Below, one piece after another: positions 34,312 through 43,008 of a stretch of 64,000 nucleotides of DNA. The notes beneath the pieces were generated by a model that worked only from the letters and a program-made list of their open reading frames with translations, was not told the DNA's origin and searched no databases. The DNA is from Streptomyces sp. V1I1 (GTDB taxonomy: Bacteria; Actinomycetota; Actinomycetes; Streptomycetales; Streptomycetaceae). How positions within the stretch are numbered: the first letter of the stretch is position 1; every line of letters begins with the position of its first letter. The translations under genes were made by a program, and so were the position numbers. The stretch is from NCBI RefSeq assembly GCF_030817355.1, contig NZ_JAUSZH010000001.1, positions 992,001 through 1,056,000 of the forward strand, given 5' to 3'.

Positions 34312-35558
34312 TCACGATGCGAACGCCAGCAAGTGGCCGGCCAGGTCGCGCTCCGTGTCGGGGAGCCAGGCAGCGATGTTCTGCGCCCGCTGACGTCCCA
34401 TGGTGTTCGGCTTTGACTCCGCTGCTGCGGCGAACTTGCGCGCGACGTAGACCCCACGGTCTACGTCGCCGCCGCGCAGAAGCGCCGACGCCAGGTCCCC
34501 GAGGACCACCACTCCAGAGTCAGGCAGTTCCTTACCGAGGCGCTCGACCGCGGAGTCGGCTGTGACCGTCAGCTCTTGGCGCTTGAGTTCGCCGTATACC
34601 GAGAGCGCCAGTGAGTCCATCCGGTATGGCGTCACGAATCGGACCCACGCCTGCTCGCTCGTGTGATTCGCAAAGTCATACGCGAATCTCGCCTGCTCCA
34701 GGGCCCGGAGAGCACCGGCATCGTCCCCTGACTGAGCCGCTTCCTCCGCATACCGTCCCAATGCCCACGCCGCAGCGGTCGCGTTGCCATGCCCACGCAC
34801 ATCCTGAGCCGCCTGTGACAGCATCTCCAGCGCCTTACCCGGGGTAGCGGCACCATAGCTCGCGTAGCCCAGCGCCAGGGCGCGCAGAGGCGGGTGCCCG
34901 GCCTCCTTCGCGCACTCCGAGGTCACCCGGTAATAGGCAGCAGCCTTGTCGTGTTCCCCCAGGTCCCAGGCGACCCATCCGGCAAGGGCTGCGGTTTCCC
35001 CCGCCGCAATGGTCAGCGCTCGCTCGTGGGCGCCGGCACGGGGAAGGGCCGCGGTGATCGCGTCCAGGTGTGACTCGACTCGGTTCTGCAGACTGCGTGC
35101 GCTTTCACTCAGCTCGTCCACATGCAACCCAGCCGCGTGATCGATGAGCACGGACGCGGACTCGGGGTCGATCCTGGCTCCCTTACTGAGCGCGTACGCG
35201 AGTCGGCCCCAAGGCTCGGCAGCGGCAGCTGCGCCGACGACGGCGCCCCCCAGCAGCGTTCGGCGCTTCACGTCGTCCAGGTCCTCCCCTTCAGCGTCGT
35301 CCTTCTTCCTCCGCCTGACCCGGGCGGCCTTCGCCTCCCGCAGGAGCGGCTCCAACGGGACGCCGCAGGCCACAGCGATGTGCCCAAGCGTGTGGTTCGT
35401 AGGGACGTTCTCACCGTTCTCGTACCGACTGACCTCGCGGCGGGTCACCGTCGCCCGGCCCCCGAGGCCGTGTTGATCGCGTCCGCCTGCTCATCCTGCG
35501 ATCGGTCCGCGTTACGGCGCAGCTGACGAAGTAGTTCGGCGAACGGATCTGCTGGCAT
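34312..35558 (-). pseudogene. XRE regulator with TPR-like domain, frameshifted
   Basis: From ATG 35558 (GAGGT upstream): DPFAELLRQLRRNADRSQDE, then INTASG, after which the frame breaks near 35460. The other frame continues TVTRREVSRYENGENVPTNH and about 370 residues to 34312 with helical TPR-like repeats. The missing step is one base lost or two gained in the GC-rich GGGGCCGGG stretch. A later ATG at 35448 gives an HTH-truncated protein. It is divergent from the ATPase gene, as is usual for these Streptomyces XRE/ATPase pairs. Confidence 0.75.
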
Positions 35559-35610
35559 GAGTGTGACCTCTATCGGTGGGGGAATCCAATCCTGACCCCA
35601 ACTCCCCCCT

Positions 35611-35653
35611 AGTTTTCCCCCCTTGACAAAGTTTTCCCCCCTCAGGTTTCCCC
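35611..35653. repeat. Three AGTTTTCCCC-type direct repeats
   Basis: AGTTTTCCCCCC at 35611 and again at 35630, and AGGTTTCCCC at 35644, between the divergent XRE and ATPase genes. A TTGACA lies between the first two (35623-35628). Spaced, same-direction repeats around a -35 element suggest a regulator binding array. Confidence 0.6.
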
Positions 35654-35688
35654 TGTTCCGGATCGCGACACCACGGTGCGATGGGCAC

Positions 35689-36207
35689 ATGACCACGCAC
35701 CGTGCAGCAACGCCTCCCCAACCTGGGATGACTGACGGCGGACCCACCGCCGCCGGCAGCGCACCGGCCGTGTCTCCGCTGGCGTCCCGTGCCTTCGAGA
35801 TGGTCATGACGCCGGCGAGTATTCACGTCGCTCAAGCACGAGGTACCACAGCGGCCTTGCTGAGGCAGTGGGCTCTGCCGGACGCACCGTCAGGAGATGC
35901 CCAGCTTGTCGTCTCAGAGTTGGTGACCAACGCGATCAGTCACGGCTCTGGGGCTGTGCGGCTACGGGTGCGGTACGGCAACCACCAGCTCCGGATCGAG
36001 GTCACCGACGGGAGCACCACCCCGGCCAAGCGACGACGCGCAGGTGCCAACGACCCGGGCGGGCGAGGGCTGCTCCTAGTCGCGCACGTGTCACATCGGT
36101 GGGGCGTGGCCGACAGCGGCCGGACTACATATGCGGTCATTCCCACTCTTCCGGAGGCACCCCCATGTCGCCGCACGACGCAACCAACCTTGGATCCGAC
36201 GTGTTGA
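35689..36207 (+). CDS. RsbW-like ATP-binding protein
   Basis: 172 residues with a GHKL ATPase domain: N-box AQLVVSELVTNAISHG, G1-like VTDGSTTP and G2 GGRGLLLVAHVSHRWGV. Such proteins act as anti-sigma or serine-kinase-like regulators in Streptomyces. The start at 35689 is the first ATG after the repeat array; a downstream ATG at 35728 is possible. Paired divergently with the XRE regulator. Confidence 0.85.
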   Translation: MTTHRAATPPQPGMTDGGPTAAGSAPAVSPLASRAFEMVMTPASIHVAQARGTTAALLRQWALPDAPSGDAQLVVSELVTNAISHGSGAVRLRVRYGNHQLRIEVTDGSTTPAKRRRAGANDPGGRGLLLVAHVSHRWGVADSGRTTYAVIPTLPEAPPCRRTTQPTLDPTC

Positions 36208-36417
36208 GCCCCGTGGCCGACCCTGGCCTGGATCGGGAGGTGCAGTCGTCCGGCGACTGGCCGAATGCCGGCAATGACCGGATCCGGTGGCGGCACCGCG
36301 GACCCGACCCGTTGGAGCGCCAGTCCCGCAATTGGGCAGCTCCGTAAGCTCCGCCAGCACTTCCATCGAGAGGCTGTCGGAAAGCGCGATCGTCAAAGCA
36401 GCGACCAGCAGCTCCGC

Positions 36418-36792
36418 GTGCTGGCGTACAGCTTGGTGCCGAGTCCGGGGGCCAGCCCCGACGAGGACTGGAACACCCTCCAGGCCGAGGCCGAGCAGCA
36501 CGGCTACGCGATAGGAGCAAGGCTCCACGATGTTGCCGTCCCCGTGCCCACGACGTACTTCCCCAGCTCTCGCACGGGCCGGAGCGTCTACACGCCCCCC
36601 TGGCATCGCCCTGGCTGGAGGGAAGTCGAGAGACAGATCCGAGGCGGATTCGCGGAGGGCGTGATCGTCCTCGACCGGCACAACATCAGCTCCGATGACG
36701 ACGAATACCACGCCGTGATCAAGCATCTGGGCGAGCGGTACAAGGCGTTCGTACACCTCGTGATCCCCGAGGAGCCTACTGCGCCGACTTGA
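36418..36792 (+). CDS. Conserved Streptomyces hypothetical protein
   Basis: About 124 residues from GTG 36418 (RVLAYSLVPSPGASPDEDWN onward), with GYAIGARLHD, YTPPWHRPGWREVERQIRGG and GVIVLDRHNISSDDDEYHAVI. The frame is open back to ATG 36265, but that extension overlaps low-complexity, non-conserved-looking sequence. It often follows RsbW-like ATPase genes in this genus. The N-terminal pattern suggests a resolvase-like fold (LAYSLV followed by DxxxIL); function unproven. Confidence 0.7.
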   Translation: MLAYSLVPSPGASPDEDWNTLQAEAEQHGYAIGARLHDVAVPVPTTYFPSSRTGRSVYTPPWHRPGWREVERQIRGGFAEGVIVLDRHNISSDDDEYHAVIKHLGERYKAFVHLVIPEEPTAPT

Positions 36793-36810
36793 AGGCGTCC
36801 GCTGCGCTGG

Positions 36811-36909
36811 ATGGACGAGAAGGGCTGGGGCTGGAGACAGATCAGCGCTCAGGTCCTCCTCATCGCCGCTGTCTTTGCCGTGCTCGCCATCACCTACGAC
36901 TTGACCTGA
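36811..36909 (+). CDS. 32-residue single-pass membrane peptide
   Basis: A short frame: DEKGWGWRQISAQ, then one helix (VLLIAAVFAVLAITY) and DLT. No clear ribosome site. It fits in the gap between two same-strand genes and has the composition of a real membrane peptide, but it could be chance. Confidence 0.42.
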   Translation: MDEKGWGWRQISAQVLLIAAVFAVLAITYDLT

Positions 36910-36922
36910 TCAGGGGGCCACC

Positions 36923-37174
36923 ATGACATTCGAGGGACACACCGACCGGGCGCCGCGGCTCCTGCCGCACCGCGAGCAGGGCGAGGCCCTCCTCGCCATC
37001 CAGGAGGCCGCCCCGGAACTGCCTAGCGAGGCCGGGATCGATCTCTTCGCCGTCCCCGCCGGCGAGGTGCAGGGTGGCAGCCTTGACCTCTCCCGCTTTC
37101 ACCGGCTCTCCCGCCTGCCGGTTTCGAGGAACGCGGCGTCCCCGGATTCAAGTGACCCGCAGGACGCAGCGTGA
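36923..37174 (+). CDS. Hypothetical protein, 83 residues
   Basis: Soluble, without recognisable motif; contains LLPHREQGEALLAIQEAAPE and a Ser/Asp-rich tail. A weak GGGGG site precedes the ATG. It overlaps the methyltransferase gene by four bases (GTGA), which supports its being translated. Confidence 0.55.
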   Translation: MTFEGHTDRAPRLLPHREQGEALLAIQEAAPELPSEAGIDLFAVPAGEVQGGSLDLSRFHRLSRLPVSRNAASPDSSDPQDAA

Positions 37175-37776
37175 CGTCGGTATTGGACCGCCTCAGCCCC
37201 GCCCAGTGGGATACCTGGTACAGCGAGGGCCGGGCCATAGACCGCCTCGTGACTGACGCCGAGGCCGACCGCTTCCTCCAGCACGTCAACCCGCCCGCCG
37301 GGGCATCCGTACTCGACGTCGGCTGCGGCATCGGCAGCCTTAGCCGGCAGCTCTCTCGTTGGGGCTATGACGTGCTGGGCCTGGACTTCTCGCCGGTCGC
37401 GATCCGGACTGCGCATCGGCAAGGCGTCAACGGTCGGCTGGACTACGGCGTTCACGACTTCGACGCGGAGTCGATCCCGCCCCGGCTGCAGCCCGGCTCG
37501 CTCGACCTCATCGTTTGCCGCAACATCCTGCCGTTCATCGACCACACGCGTTTCATGGTCGACGCACGCCGTTGGTTGCGCCCTGGCGGGCAGCTGTACG
37601 TCCTTGCTCGTGTCTGGTCCGAGCGCGGCGGCGAACCGGACGAGAGGCCGTGGCAACGCGGCTTCACCGAGAAACAAGTGCAAGAACTCCAGAACGGGTG
37701 GGCCGAACAGGAACGCTGCTGGCTCGGCAGGCACACCGCACTGTTCCTGTCCGACCAGCGCCGTCGGGCCTTGTGA
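37171..37776 (+). CDS. Class I SAM-dependent methyltransferase
   Basis: 201 residues. Motif I is VLDVGCGIGSLSRQLSRWGY, followed by VLGLDFSPVAI (motif II), LDLIVCRNILPFID and WLRPGGQLYVLARV. Closest in style to small UbiE/TehB-like methyltransferases; the substrate is unknown. The GTG start overlaps the preceding gene. A 9-bp terminator hairpin follows. Confidence 0.88.
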   Translation: MTSVLDRLSPAQWDTWYSEGRAIDRLVTDAEADRFLQHVNPPAGASVLDVGCGIGSLSRQLSRWGYDVLGLDFSPVAIRTAHRQGVNGRLDYGVHDFDAESIPPRLQPGSLDLIVCRNILPFIDHTRFMVDARRWLRPGGQLYVLARVWSERGGEPDERPWQRGFTEKQVQELQNGWAEQERCWLGRHTALFLSDQRRRAL

Positions 37777-37817
37777 CCGTTCGCCGGCACCGGCGCGTCC
37801 ACTCGCCCGCTCAGCAC

Positions 37818-37847
37818 TCCCCCACCTCCAGTCGAGCCGGTGGGGGA
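37818..37847 (+). terminator. Terminator after methyltransferase
   Basis: Perfect 9-bp stem TCCCCCACC / GGTGGGGGA with a 12-nt loop, about 40 nt beyond the stop codon. Confidence 0.72.
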
Positions 37848-38138
37848 AGGGAACTCCCGCCGGTTGAGTGGATGAGTGAACCGTGAGTGATCCGATTTCA
37901 TCATCCCGTCACGGTGCCTGACAGCGGTTTCCTTCCCTTCCCGGCTCGATTCGACCCCCGGGCCGCCAAAGGCCAAGTCCGTAGCAGCGGGATCCACAAC
38001 CGGGATCGTCGATCCGGTCGGCACCCGGCATGTGGGTTGCCGCCCCACCGCGGCCTCCTCCGCCATCGCGCGGTCCGTCAGCGGCGTGCGAGTCGCCCAC
38101 GGCACCACCCATCCACCCGCGAGCAAGTGAGGTAGCAG
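37848..38138. other. Intergenic region, no gene seen
   Basis: Together with the terminator this makes a gap of about 360 nt. Frames on both strands are Arg/Pro-rich shadows without start signals. It presumably holds the promoter of the gene at 38139, but no convincing -10/-35 pair was found. Confidence 0.4.
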
Positions 38139-38621
38139 ATGAACCGTCCCGTTCTCGCTCTGGCCGCTGGCGTTGCCGTCGCGTCCACGGTGCACACCGT
38201 CCAGCGACACCTGCACCACAAGCGGCTCCTTGAGCTGGAGATGCACAAGGCGCATGGGCGCATGCTCGAAGTCGCTACGACACACCCCGACTTGGACCCG
38301 ATCTGGGTGCGAAACCACCCCGATCACGTCAAGGAGGACGAGTCCGGTCCGCTGCTGATGTGCCAGTGGTGGCTCGAGTTCTGGCGCACCGGACTCAACC
38401 TCGGGGTGTTCACGCCGGCCGTGCTGCGGCAGAACGCCAAGAACTTCATGAAGGAACCCACGGCCCTCAAGGCGTGGGCCCTGACCCGCCACGGACGCGC
38501 CCTGCAGTCCAGAAGCCGCCACGACCGCATGCATGTGGCGCTGCTCAATGCGGCGTTCGAGGAGGCCGACGGGCCCAGCCAGTACCCCGAGTGCGAACTC
38601 ACACCGGCCTCGGCCCTCTGA
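38139..38621 (+). CDS. DUF6082-like Streptomyces protein
   Basis: 160 residues: a short hydrophobic N-terminus (LALAAGVAVASTVHTV), then a helical, His/Trp-rich body (DPIWVRNHPDHVKEDESGP, CQWWLEFWRTGLNLG, FMKEPTALKAWALTRHGRA). It resembles actinomycete DUF6082-type proteins; function unknown. A moderate ribosome site (GTGAGG) precedes the ATG. Confidence 0.65.
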   Translation: MNRPVLALAAGVAVASTVHTVQRHLHHKRLLELEMHKAHGRMLEVATTHPDLDPIWVRNHPDHVKEDESGPLLMCQWWLEFWRTGLNLGVFTPAVLRQNAKNFMKEPTALKAWALTRHGRALQSRSRHDRMHVALLNAAFEEADGPSQYPECELTPASAL

Positions 38622-38670
38622 GCCGCGCCGTTTCCAGGTGCCGACAGCCGCCCCGACCAGGAGGACATCC

Positions 38671-39044
38671 ATGACCGCCCCCACCCCGATAGCACCACCG
38701 GCTCCGGCCGCATCCGAAGTCGTAGCGGGAGAGAGGAATCACGCGAACTGCGCGCCGCGTGCCCTTCTCCTTGACCTCGACGGCGTTCTGCTCGACACCC
38801 GGCCGGTCATGGAGACGGCGTGGCGCGAGGTCCAGGCGACTCATGGCCTTGACATGCCGTTCGCCTCGTACGAGCGCCACTTGGGGCGTGAGTTCAACGA
38901 CATCATGCGCCGCCTCGGGGTGAGGGACGCCGATCTCGTCCACGAGACGTACGAGACAGCGTCCCGGGCCGCCTCGCACCTCGCCCGTCAGTTCGCCGGC
39001 ATCGCGGAGGTTCTGCACGCCTTCGCTTCCGCGGACTGGCTGCT
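38671..39044 (+). pseudogene. HAD-superfamily hydrolase, 3' end lost
   Basis: Good start (GGAGG before ATG 38671) and a clear HAD motif I, ALLLDLDGVLLDT, then a cap domain with WREVQATHGLDMPFASYERHLGREF. After AFASADWLLA, near 39044, homology ends before motifs II-IV, and sequence in another frame belongs to an integrase-like tail. The frame itself stays open to 39153 but is no longer protein-like. Confidence 0.75.
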
Positions 39045-39161
39045 GGCTACCTGCACCCGGACGTGCACAAGATCACGGCCGCCGGGGCGGCGCTCTCCGC
39101 ACACCTCAGCGTGCTGCGCGCACCACGCTCGCTGCCGAGCCCGATTGTTGTGACCCGGTGA
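39045..39161 (+). pseudogene. Probable tyrosine-integrase C-terminal remnant
   Basis: A 38-residue frame with no start: GYLHPDVHKITAAGAALSAH and VLRAPRSLPSPIVVTR then TGA. The YLHPD element is placed like the tyrosine-nucleophile segment at the end of actinomycete phage-type integrases. It ends 100 nt from tRNA-Pro, exactly where an integrase gene lies in tRNA-targeted elements. The assignment rests on a short motif and position, so it is tentative. Confidence 0.5.
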
Positions 39162-39208
39162 CCTCGGTCAAGGACGCCGGTCCCCAACTGGTCCCCAAGA
39201 ATGGTCAA

Positions 39209-39240
39209 GGGCTGGTTTCGGATTCCTCCGAAACCAGCCC
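39209..39240. terminator. Long hairpin next to tRNA-Pro
   Basis: Perfect 14-bp stem GGGCTGGTTTCGGA / TCCGAAACCAGCCC with a TTCC loop, 20 nt beyond the 3' end of the minus-strand tRNA. It likely terminates the tRNA transcript and also the plus-strand remnant. Confidence 0.8.
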
Positions 39241-39260
39241 TGACCTGCGACTGTCTCCAG

Positions 39261-39334
<74 letters not shown>

Positions 39335-39423
39335 ATACGCCGTTCCTCCGGGTTTCCCCGCCGAAGGGCGCAAGAGAACATTACCCCACTCCCCGGGAGC
39401 CACCGGACCTCCGGCCTGCGGCG

Positions 39424-39609
39424 TCAGAGCTCTTCCATGACGAAGTCGGCCTTCATGGCGCCGCAGTCGGGGCACTCCCAGGTGTCGGGGATGTCCTCCC
39501 ATCGCGTACCCGGCTCGATTCCCTCTTCGGGCAGGCCGAGCTCCTCGTAGTACACCCAGCCGCACAGGAGACACATCCACGACCGCTTGCCGGACGACTG
39601 GTCGTTCAT
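39424..39609 (-). CDS. Rubredoxin
   Basis: 61 residues with two iron-binding knuckles, C13xxC16 ([13 protein letters not shown]) and C46xxC49 ([13 protein letters not shown]). A one-electron carrier. It overlaps the alpha/beta hydrolase gene by ATGA and is the last gene of the desaturase operon. It probably delivers electrons to the three membrane di-iron desaturases, as in polyyne clusters. Confidence 0.95.
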   Translation of the reverse strand: MNDQSSGKRSWMCLLCGWVYYEELGLPEEGIEPGTRWEDIPDTWECPDCGAMKADFVMEEL

Positions 39610-40493
39610 GAGATCCCTTCTCTGTTCCTGTTCCAGTCCATGTTCCGGGAGACGAACGCGGACACCAGCGCCTTGACCTCCCTGTCCATGAGGATCCCGG
39701 CGTGACCGGTCCCCGGCGCCTCTTCGAGGGTCACATGGCGCAGACCTGCGGCGACGGCCTTGGCGTCGGAGTACGGCACCATCGGGTCGCCCGGGTCGTG
39801 GACGGCCAGGACGGGGGTGTCGAGCCCGATGCCGAGCGCGACGGCGTCCCAGTGGCTGACGGGCACGCCGTTGCGGAGGTGGAGTTCGCGGTAGATGCCG
39901 TCGACCACGGTGCGGGTCAGCCGAAGTCCCGCGCCGTCCCATCGCTCCAGCACGCCGCCCAGGGTGCAGGCGGGGGCGATCGCGACAAGGCAGTCGAGCG
40001 GCGGCGCGGTCCGCCGCACGGTCCGCTGCACGGCCGCCCCGACCGAGGCGATCGTGCCCAGCGAGTGCGCGACGATCACACGTACGTCCCCGAGGGTGTC
40101 GAGGACCGCCCGGACCGCCCGCGTGTACTGGGTCATGGTGGCCTGCGAGCCCTTGCGCACCCCGTGGGCGGGAGCGTCGAACGCGGCGACCGACAAGCCG
40201 AGTTCACGCATCGGAGCGACGAGCGAGTACATGCTGCTGCTGTCGGACGCCCAGCCGTGGACGAGCAGCGCGGTGCCTTCCGTACCGCCCTGTTCGCCCC
40301 ACAGGTATCCGTTGGGCGCGTCAGGGCTGTCGTGCACGGTGAAATTCCGTGCGCCCAGCGGCAGTACGTTGTCGGGGCGCAGCCCGAGAGTGCGCGTGCT
40401 GCTGAAGACATCGGTCGCCACGCGCGCACCCGCCCCGGGCGCGACGGCGCCCAGGGCGGTGTGGGCGAATCTGCGCAGGGCTCGCGCCGTCAC
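39606..40493 (-). CDS. Alpha/beta hydrolase (probable acyl-releasing enzyme)
   Basis: 295 residues. Oxyanion region [14 protein letters not shown], nucleophile elbow [14 protein letters not shown] (GxSxG-type HSLG), acidic residue in [14 protein letters not shown] and catalytic His in [16 protein letters not shown] 40493 overlaps the upstream desaturase stop; the ATGA at its end overlaps rubredoxin. In the corresponding place of known polyyne clusters a hydrolase/thioesterase releases the product from the carrier protein. Confidence 0.9.
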   Translation of the reverse strand: MTARALRRFAHTALGAVAPGAGARVATDVFSSTRTLGLRPDNVLPLGARNFTVHDSPDAPNGYLWGEQGGTEGTALLVHGWASDSSSMYSLVAPMRELGLSVAAFDAPAHGVRKGSQATMTQYTRAVRAVLDTLGDVRVIVAHSLGTIASVGAAVQRTVRRTAPPLDCLVAIAPACTLGGVLERWDGAGLRLTRTVVDGIYRELHLRNGVPVSHWDAVALGIGLDTPVLAVHDPGDPMVPYSDAKAVAAGLRHVTLEEAPGTGHAGILMDREVKALVSAFVSRNMDWNRNREGIS

Positions 40494-41593
40494 GAGGCAC
40501 CCTTGCCGGACGCCATGGCCTTCTCCCCCGGCGCCACCTTGGCGCGGGTGCGGTCGGTGTAGAAGCCCGACTCGGTGTCGTAGAAGTGCAGATGGCGCAC
40601 GATGCGCCACATCTGGCTGAAGCTGAACTTCTTCTCCCTGACCATGCCCGGGTACTGCCGTTTGAGTGCCTCCTGTGCCTTGGGGAGGTTGTAGTACGGC
40701 ACGACGGGCGCCACATGGTGCGCGGTGTGGATGGAGATGTTGTGGGTGAGGAACAGCAGCCACTTCGGGTAGACGTAGTCCGTGGTGAGCAGCAGCCGGC
40801 TGGCGTTGCGCGTCCAGTAGTCGGCGGTCAGATAGGGCACGTCGCTGGCGCTGTGGTGCATCAGCGTCGTGGCGCTGAACCACGCGTGGGTGGCGATCCA
40901 GGGTGCGACGAAGTACAGCAGCACGCCCTGGAATCCGGTGAAGTGGATGAGCAGTCCGAAGTAGGGGACGCCCAAGGCGAGGACGAAGGCGATCGAGCGC
41001 CGCACCTCGCGCCGCTGTCCCTGCTTGGGGAAGAAGCCGGGCCGGAAGCCTGACTCCAGCCAGTAGTTGATGGTGCCGCCCCAGAATGCCCAGGTGCGCG
41101 TGGACATGTAGACGACCTTCTCCCACACCGTCATGCGGTCGTACATACCGGCCGGCAGCGGGCGCCAGTCGGTATCCAGCTCCAGGTGGTTGGTGCTGCT
41201 GTGGTGCATATTGTGAACATGTCGCCAGGCGTGGAAGGGGTAGGCCAGCGGCAGCAGTGACAGGTGCCCGATGGCGTAGTTGAACTTGCGGGAGCGTGAG
41301 AACGATCCGTGCCCGCAGTCGTGCGCGATGCAGTGGAGGCCCCACCCGCCGAGCCCGGCCACGATCCACAGCGGTATGCAGAGCAGCCAGTGCGGGGCGT
41401 AGGCCACGCCGAGGATCGCGCCGAAGTACAGCAGCCAGCTGACGGCGAAGCCGGCGATGCCGCGGGCGACCCGGGGTTCGAAGTAGTCCTTGGGGATCGC
41501 GCCGGCGAGGCGCTCCCCCTCGATCTGCTCGGACTGCCGGAGGAACTTCTCGAAGTGTTCGTCAGGCGCCGAAGGAAAGTTGAACGCACCCAT
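40490..41593 (-). CDS. Membrane fatty-acyl desaturase/acetylenase (third)
   Basis: 367 residues of the DesA (omega-6/delta-12) type. Histidine boxes: HDCGH (IAHDCGHGSF), HNMHH (RHVHNMHHSSTNH) and HTAHH (SIHTAHHVAPVVPYYNLP), with paired membrane helices between. Such di-iron enzymes insert double or triple bonds. It lies directly downstream of the acyl carrier protein gene and upstream of the hydrolase, so an ACP-bound acyl chain is the likely substrate. Confidence 0.93.
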   Translation of the reverse strand: MGAFNFPSAPDEHFEKFLRQSEQIEGERLAGAIPKDYFEPRVARGIAGFAVSWLLYFGAILGVAYAPHWLLCIPLWIVAGLGGWGLHCIAHDCGHGSFSRSRKFNYAIGHLSLLPLAYPFHAWRHVHNMHHSSTNHLELDTDWRPLPAGMYDRMTVWEKVVYMSTRTWAFWGGTINYWLESGFRPGFFPKQGQRREVRRSIAFVLALGVPYFGLLIHFTGFQGVLLYFVAPWIATHAWFSATTLMHHSASDVPYLTADYWTRNASRLLLTTDYVYPKWLLFLTHNISIHTAHHVAPVVPYYNLPKAQEALKRQYPGMVREKKFSFSQMWRIVRHLHFYDTESGFYTDRTRAKVAPGEKAMASGKGAS

Positions 41594-41626
41594 GTCGTCT
41601 GTCGTCTCCTTTGCGGACGTCCGGTC

Positions 41627-41911
41627 CTACAGCCTGAGTTCCTTGGCGAGGTAGGCGCTGAGGTCGTCGATGGACTGGTATTCGTACAGCAGGCCCGGGG
41701 AGAGGCGGCGCTCGACGATCTTCTCGAGCGCGCCGGAGACCTGGACAGCCACCCGCGAGTCGAGCCCGTAGGACTCGAAGGTCTTCTTCGTGTCGATCTC
41801 ACCGGCCGGGACCTCGATCTGCGCGGCCAGGTAGTCGGTCAGCCACTGTCTGAGCGACTCTTCGGTCAGTGGGCCGTCCGGCTTCGGGACGGCTTTCTTC
41901 CTCCTGAACAA
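41627..41911 (-). CDS. Acyl carrier protein
   Basis: 94 residues. Four-helix ACP pattern with the phosphopantetheine site at S52 in FESYGLDSRVAVQVSGALEK and a C-terminal LYEYQSIDDLSAYLAKEL. The start is TTG 41911, with GGAG 7 nt upstream; no ATG or GTG is suitably placed. Positioned between desaturases two and three, it is the dedicated carrier loaded by the FAAL. Confidence 0.9.
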   Translation of the reverse strand: MFRRKKAVPKPDGPLTEESLRQWLTDYLAAQIEVPAGEIDTKKTFESYGLDSRVAVQVSGALEKIVERRLSPGLLYEYQSIDDLSAYLAKELRL

Positions 41912-42033
41912 CTGCCAGCTCCTGTCTTGCCTCTGTCCTGGGCGGACGATGGGGGTGATCTCATGTGCGGAGTGATCCGGCGGGATTGGAAGAGGTACCG
42001 CGGGACACGACGGGGTACGGCGGGGTACGGCGG

Positions 42034-43008
42034 CTACGGCACGGCCTGGCGGACGGCCGCGGTCCTCGCCTCTTCCCTGCGCTTGGCGATCGTTTCCGCG
42101 TCGGGCTCGCGCAGGCTCCAGACGACGCCGACCTTGCCGAGTCCGGCCAGCAGCCAACCGCTCATGTCCGGCTCCCACCAGGTGACTCCGTGGCGGTAGG
42201 AGCCGGGGAATGCATGGTGGTTGTTCTGCAGGCCCTCACCGAAGGTGAGCAGGGCAACGGGCCAGTTGTTGGCGCTGCGGTCCTTGTTGTGGAAGGGGCG
42301 GCCGCCGAACGCGTGGCAGACGGAACCGACGCACCAGGCCGCCTGGTTGGCGACGAAGATCCGCGCGAGCCCACCGAAGACCAGGCCGGTGAGCGCGGAC
42401 ATCGCGGTCCCCTCGACGGCGAAGCCGATCAGGGCGGGCAGCACCAGTCCGCTGACCACCCACAGGGGATAGGTGCGGTGGAAGTACATCAGCCGCCGGT
42501 TCTTGAGCACATCGGGGCCGAAGACCGTCCACTTGGTGGTCTCCGCGCTCAGCATCCACGGCATGTGCGCGTACCACAGGCCGTGCATACGGGCCTTGAA
42601 GCCCCTGCCGTGCAGATTGGGCGAGTGCGGGTCGCCCTCCTGGTCGCTGAAGCGGTGGTGTCTGCGGTGAGTGGTTACCCAGAACATCAGCGGTCCCTGC
42701 GCGCCCATGGAACCGGTGATCATCATCACCGCCTCGAAGGCCGGCGAGGTCTTGAACGCCTTGTGGGCGAGGTAGCGGTGGAAGCCCACGGTGATGCCGA
42801 ACATGTGCACGAAGTACATGGCCCCGAAGAGCCACAGGTCCGTTGCCGTGAAGTTTCCGGTCCATAAGAAGTACACGGCGGCTGCCGTGCCGATGAGCGG
42901 CAGCGTCATCGTCGTCAGCGCGGAGAAGCGTTTGATCCGCAGACTGGCGGGATCAAGCGTGACGATGGCGCCGGAGAGTGCCCCGGAGGTGGCCGTGGCC
43001 GAGGACAT
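42034..43008 (-). CDS. Acyl desaturase, delta-9 type (second)
   Basis: 324 residues. Histidine boxes HRYLAH, HRRHH (VTTHRRHHRFSD) and NNHHAFPGSY, plus HAFGGRPFHN; four membrane helices. It shares one base-pair boundary with the preceding desaturase gene (TGATG-like overlap at 43008). Paralogous to the first desaturase (43008-44045) by the same box spacing. The 122 nt to the ACP gene contain short GGGGTACGGC repeats and no gene. Confidence 0.93.
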   Translation of the reverse strand: MSSATATSGALSGAIVTLDPASLRIKRFSALTTMTLPLIGTAAAVYFLWTGNFTATDLWLFGAMYFVHMFGITVGFHRYLAHKAFKTSPAFEAVMMITGSMGAQGPLMFWVTTHRRHHRFSDQEGDPHSPNLHGRGFKARMHGLWYAHMPWMLSAETTKWTVFGPDVLKNRRLMYFHRTYPLWVVSGLVLPALIGFAVEGTAMSALTGLVFGGLARIFVANQAAWCVGSVCHAFGGRPFHNKDRSANNWPVALLTFGEGLQNNHHAFPGSYRHGVTWWEPDMSGWLLAGLGKVGVVWSLREPDAETIAKRREEARTAAVRQAVP

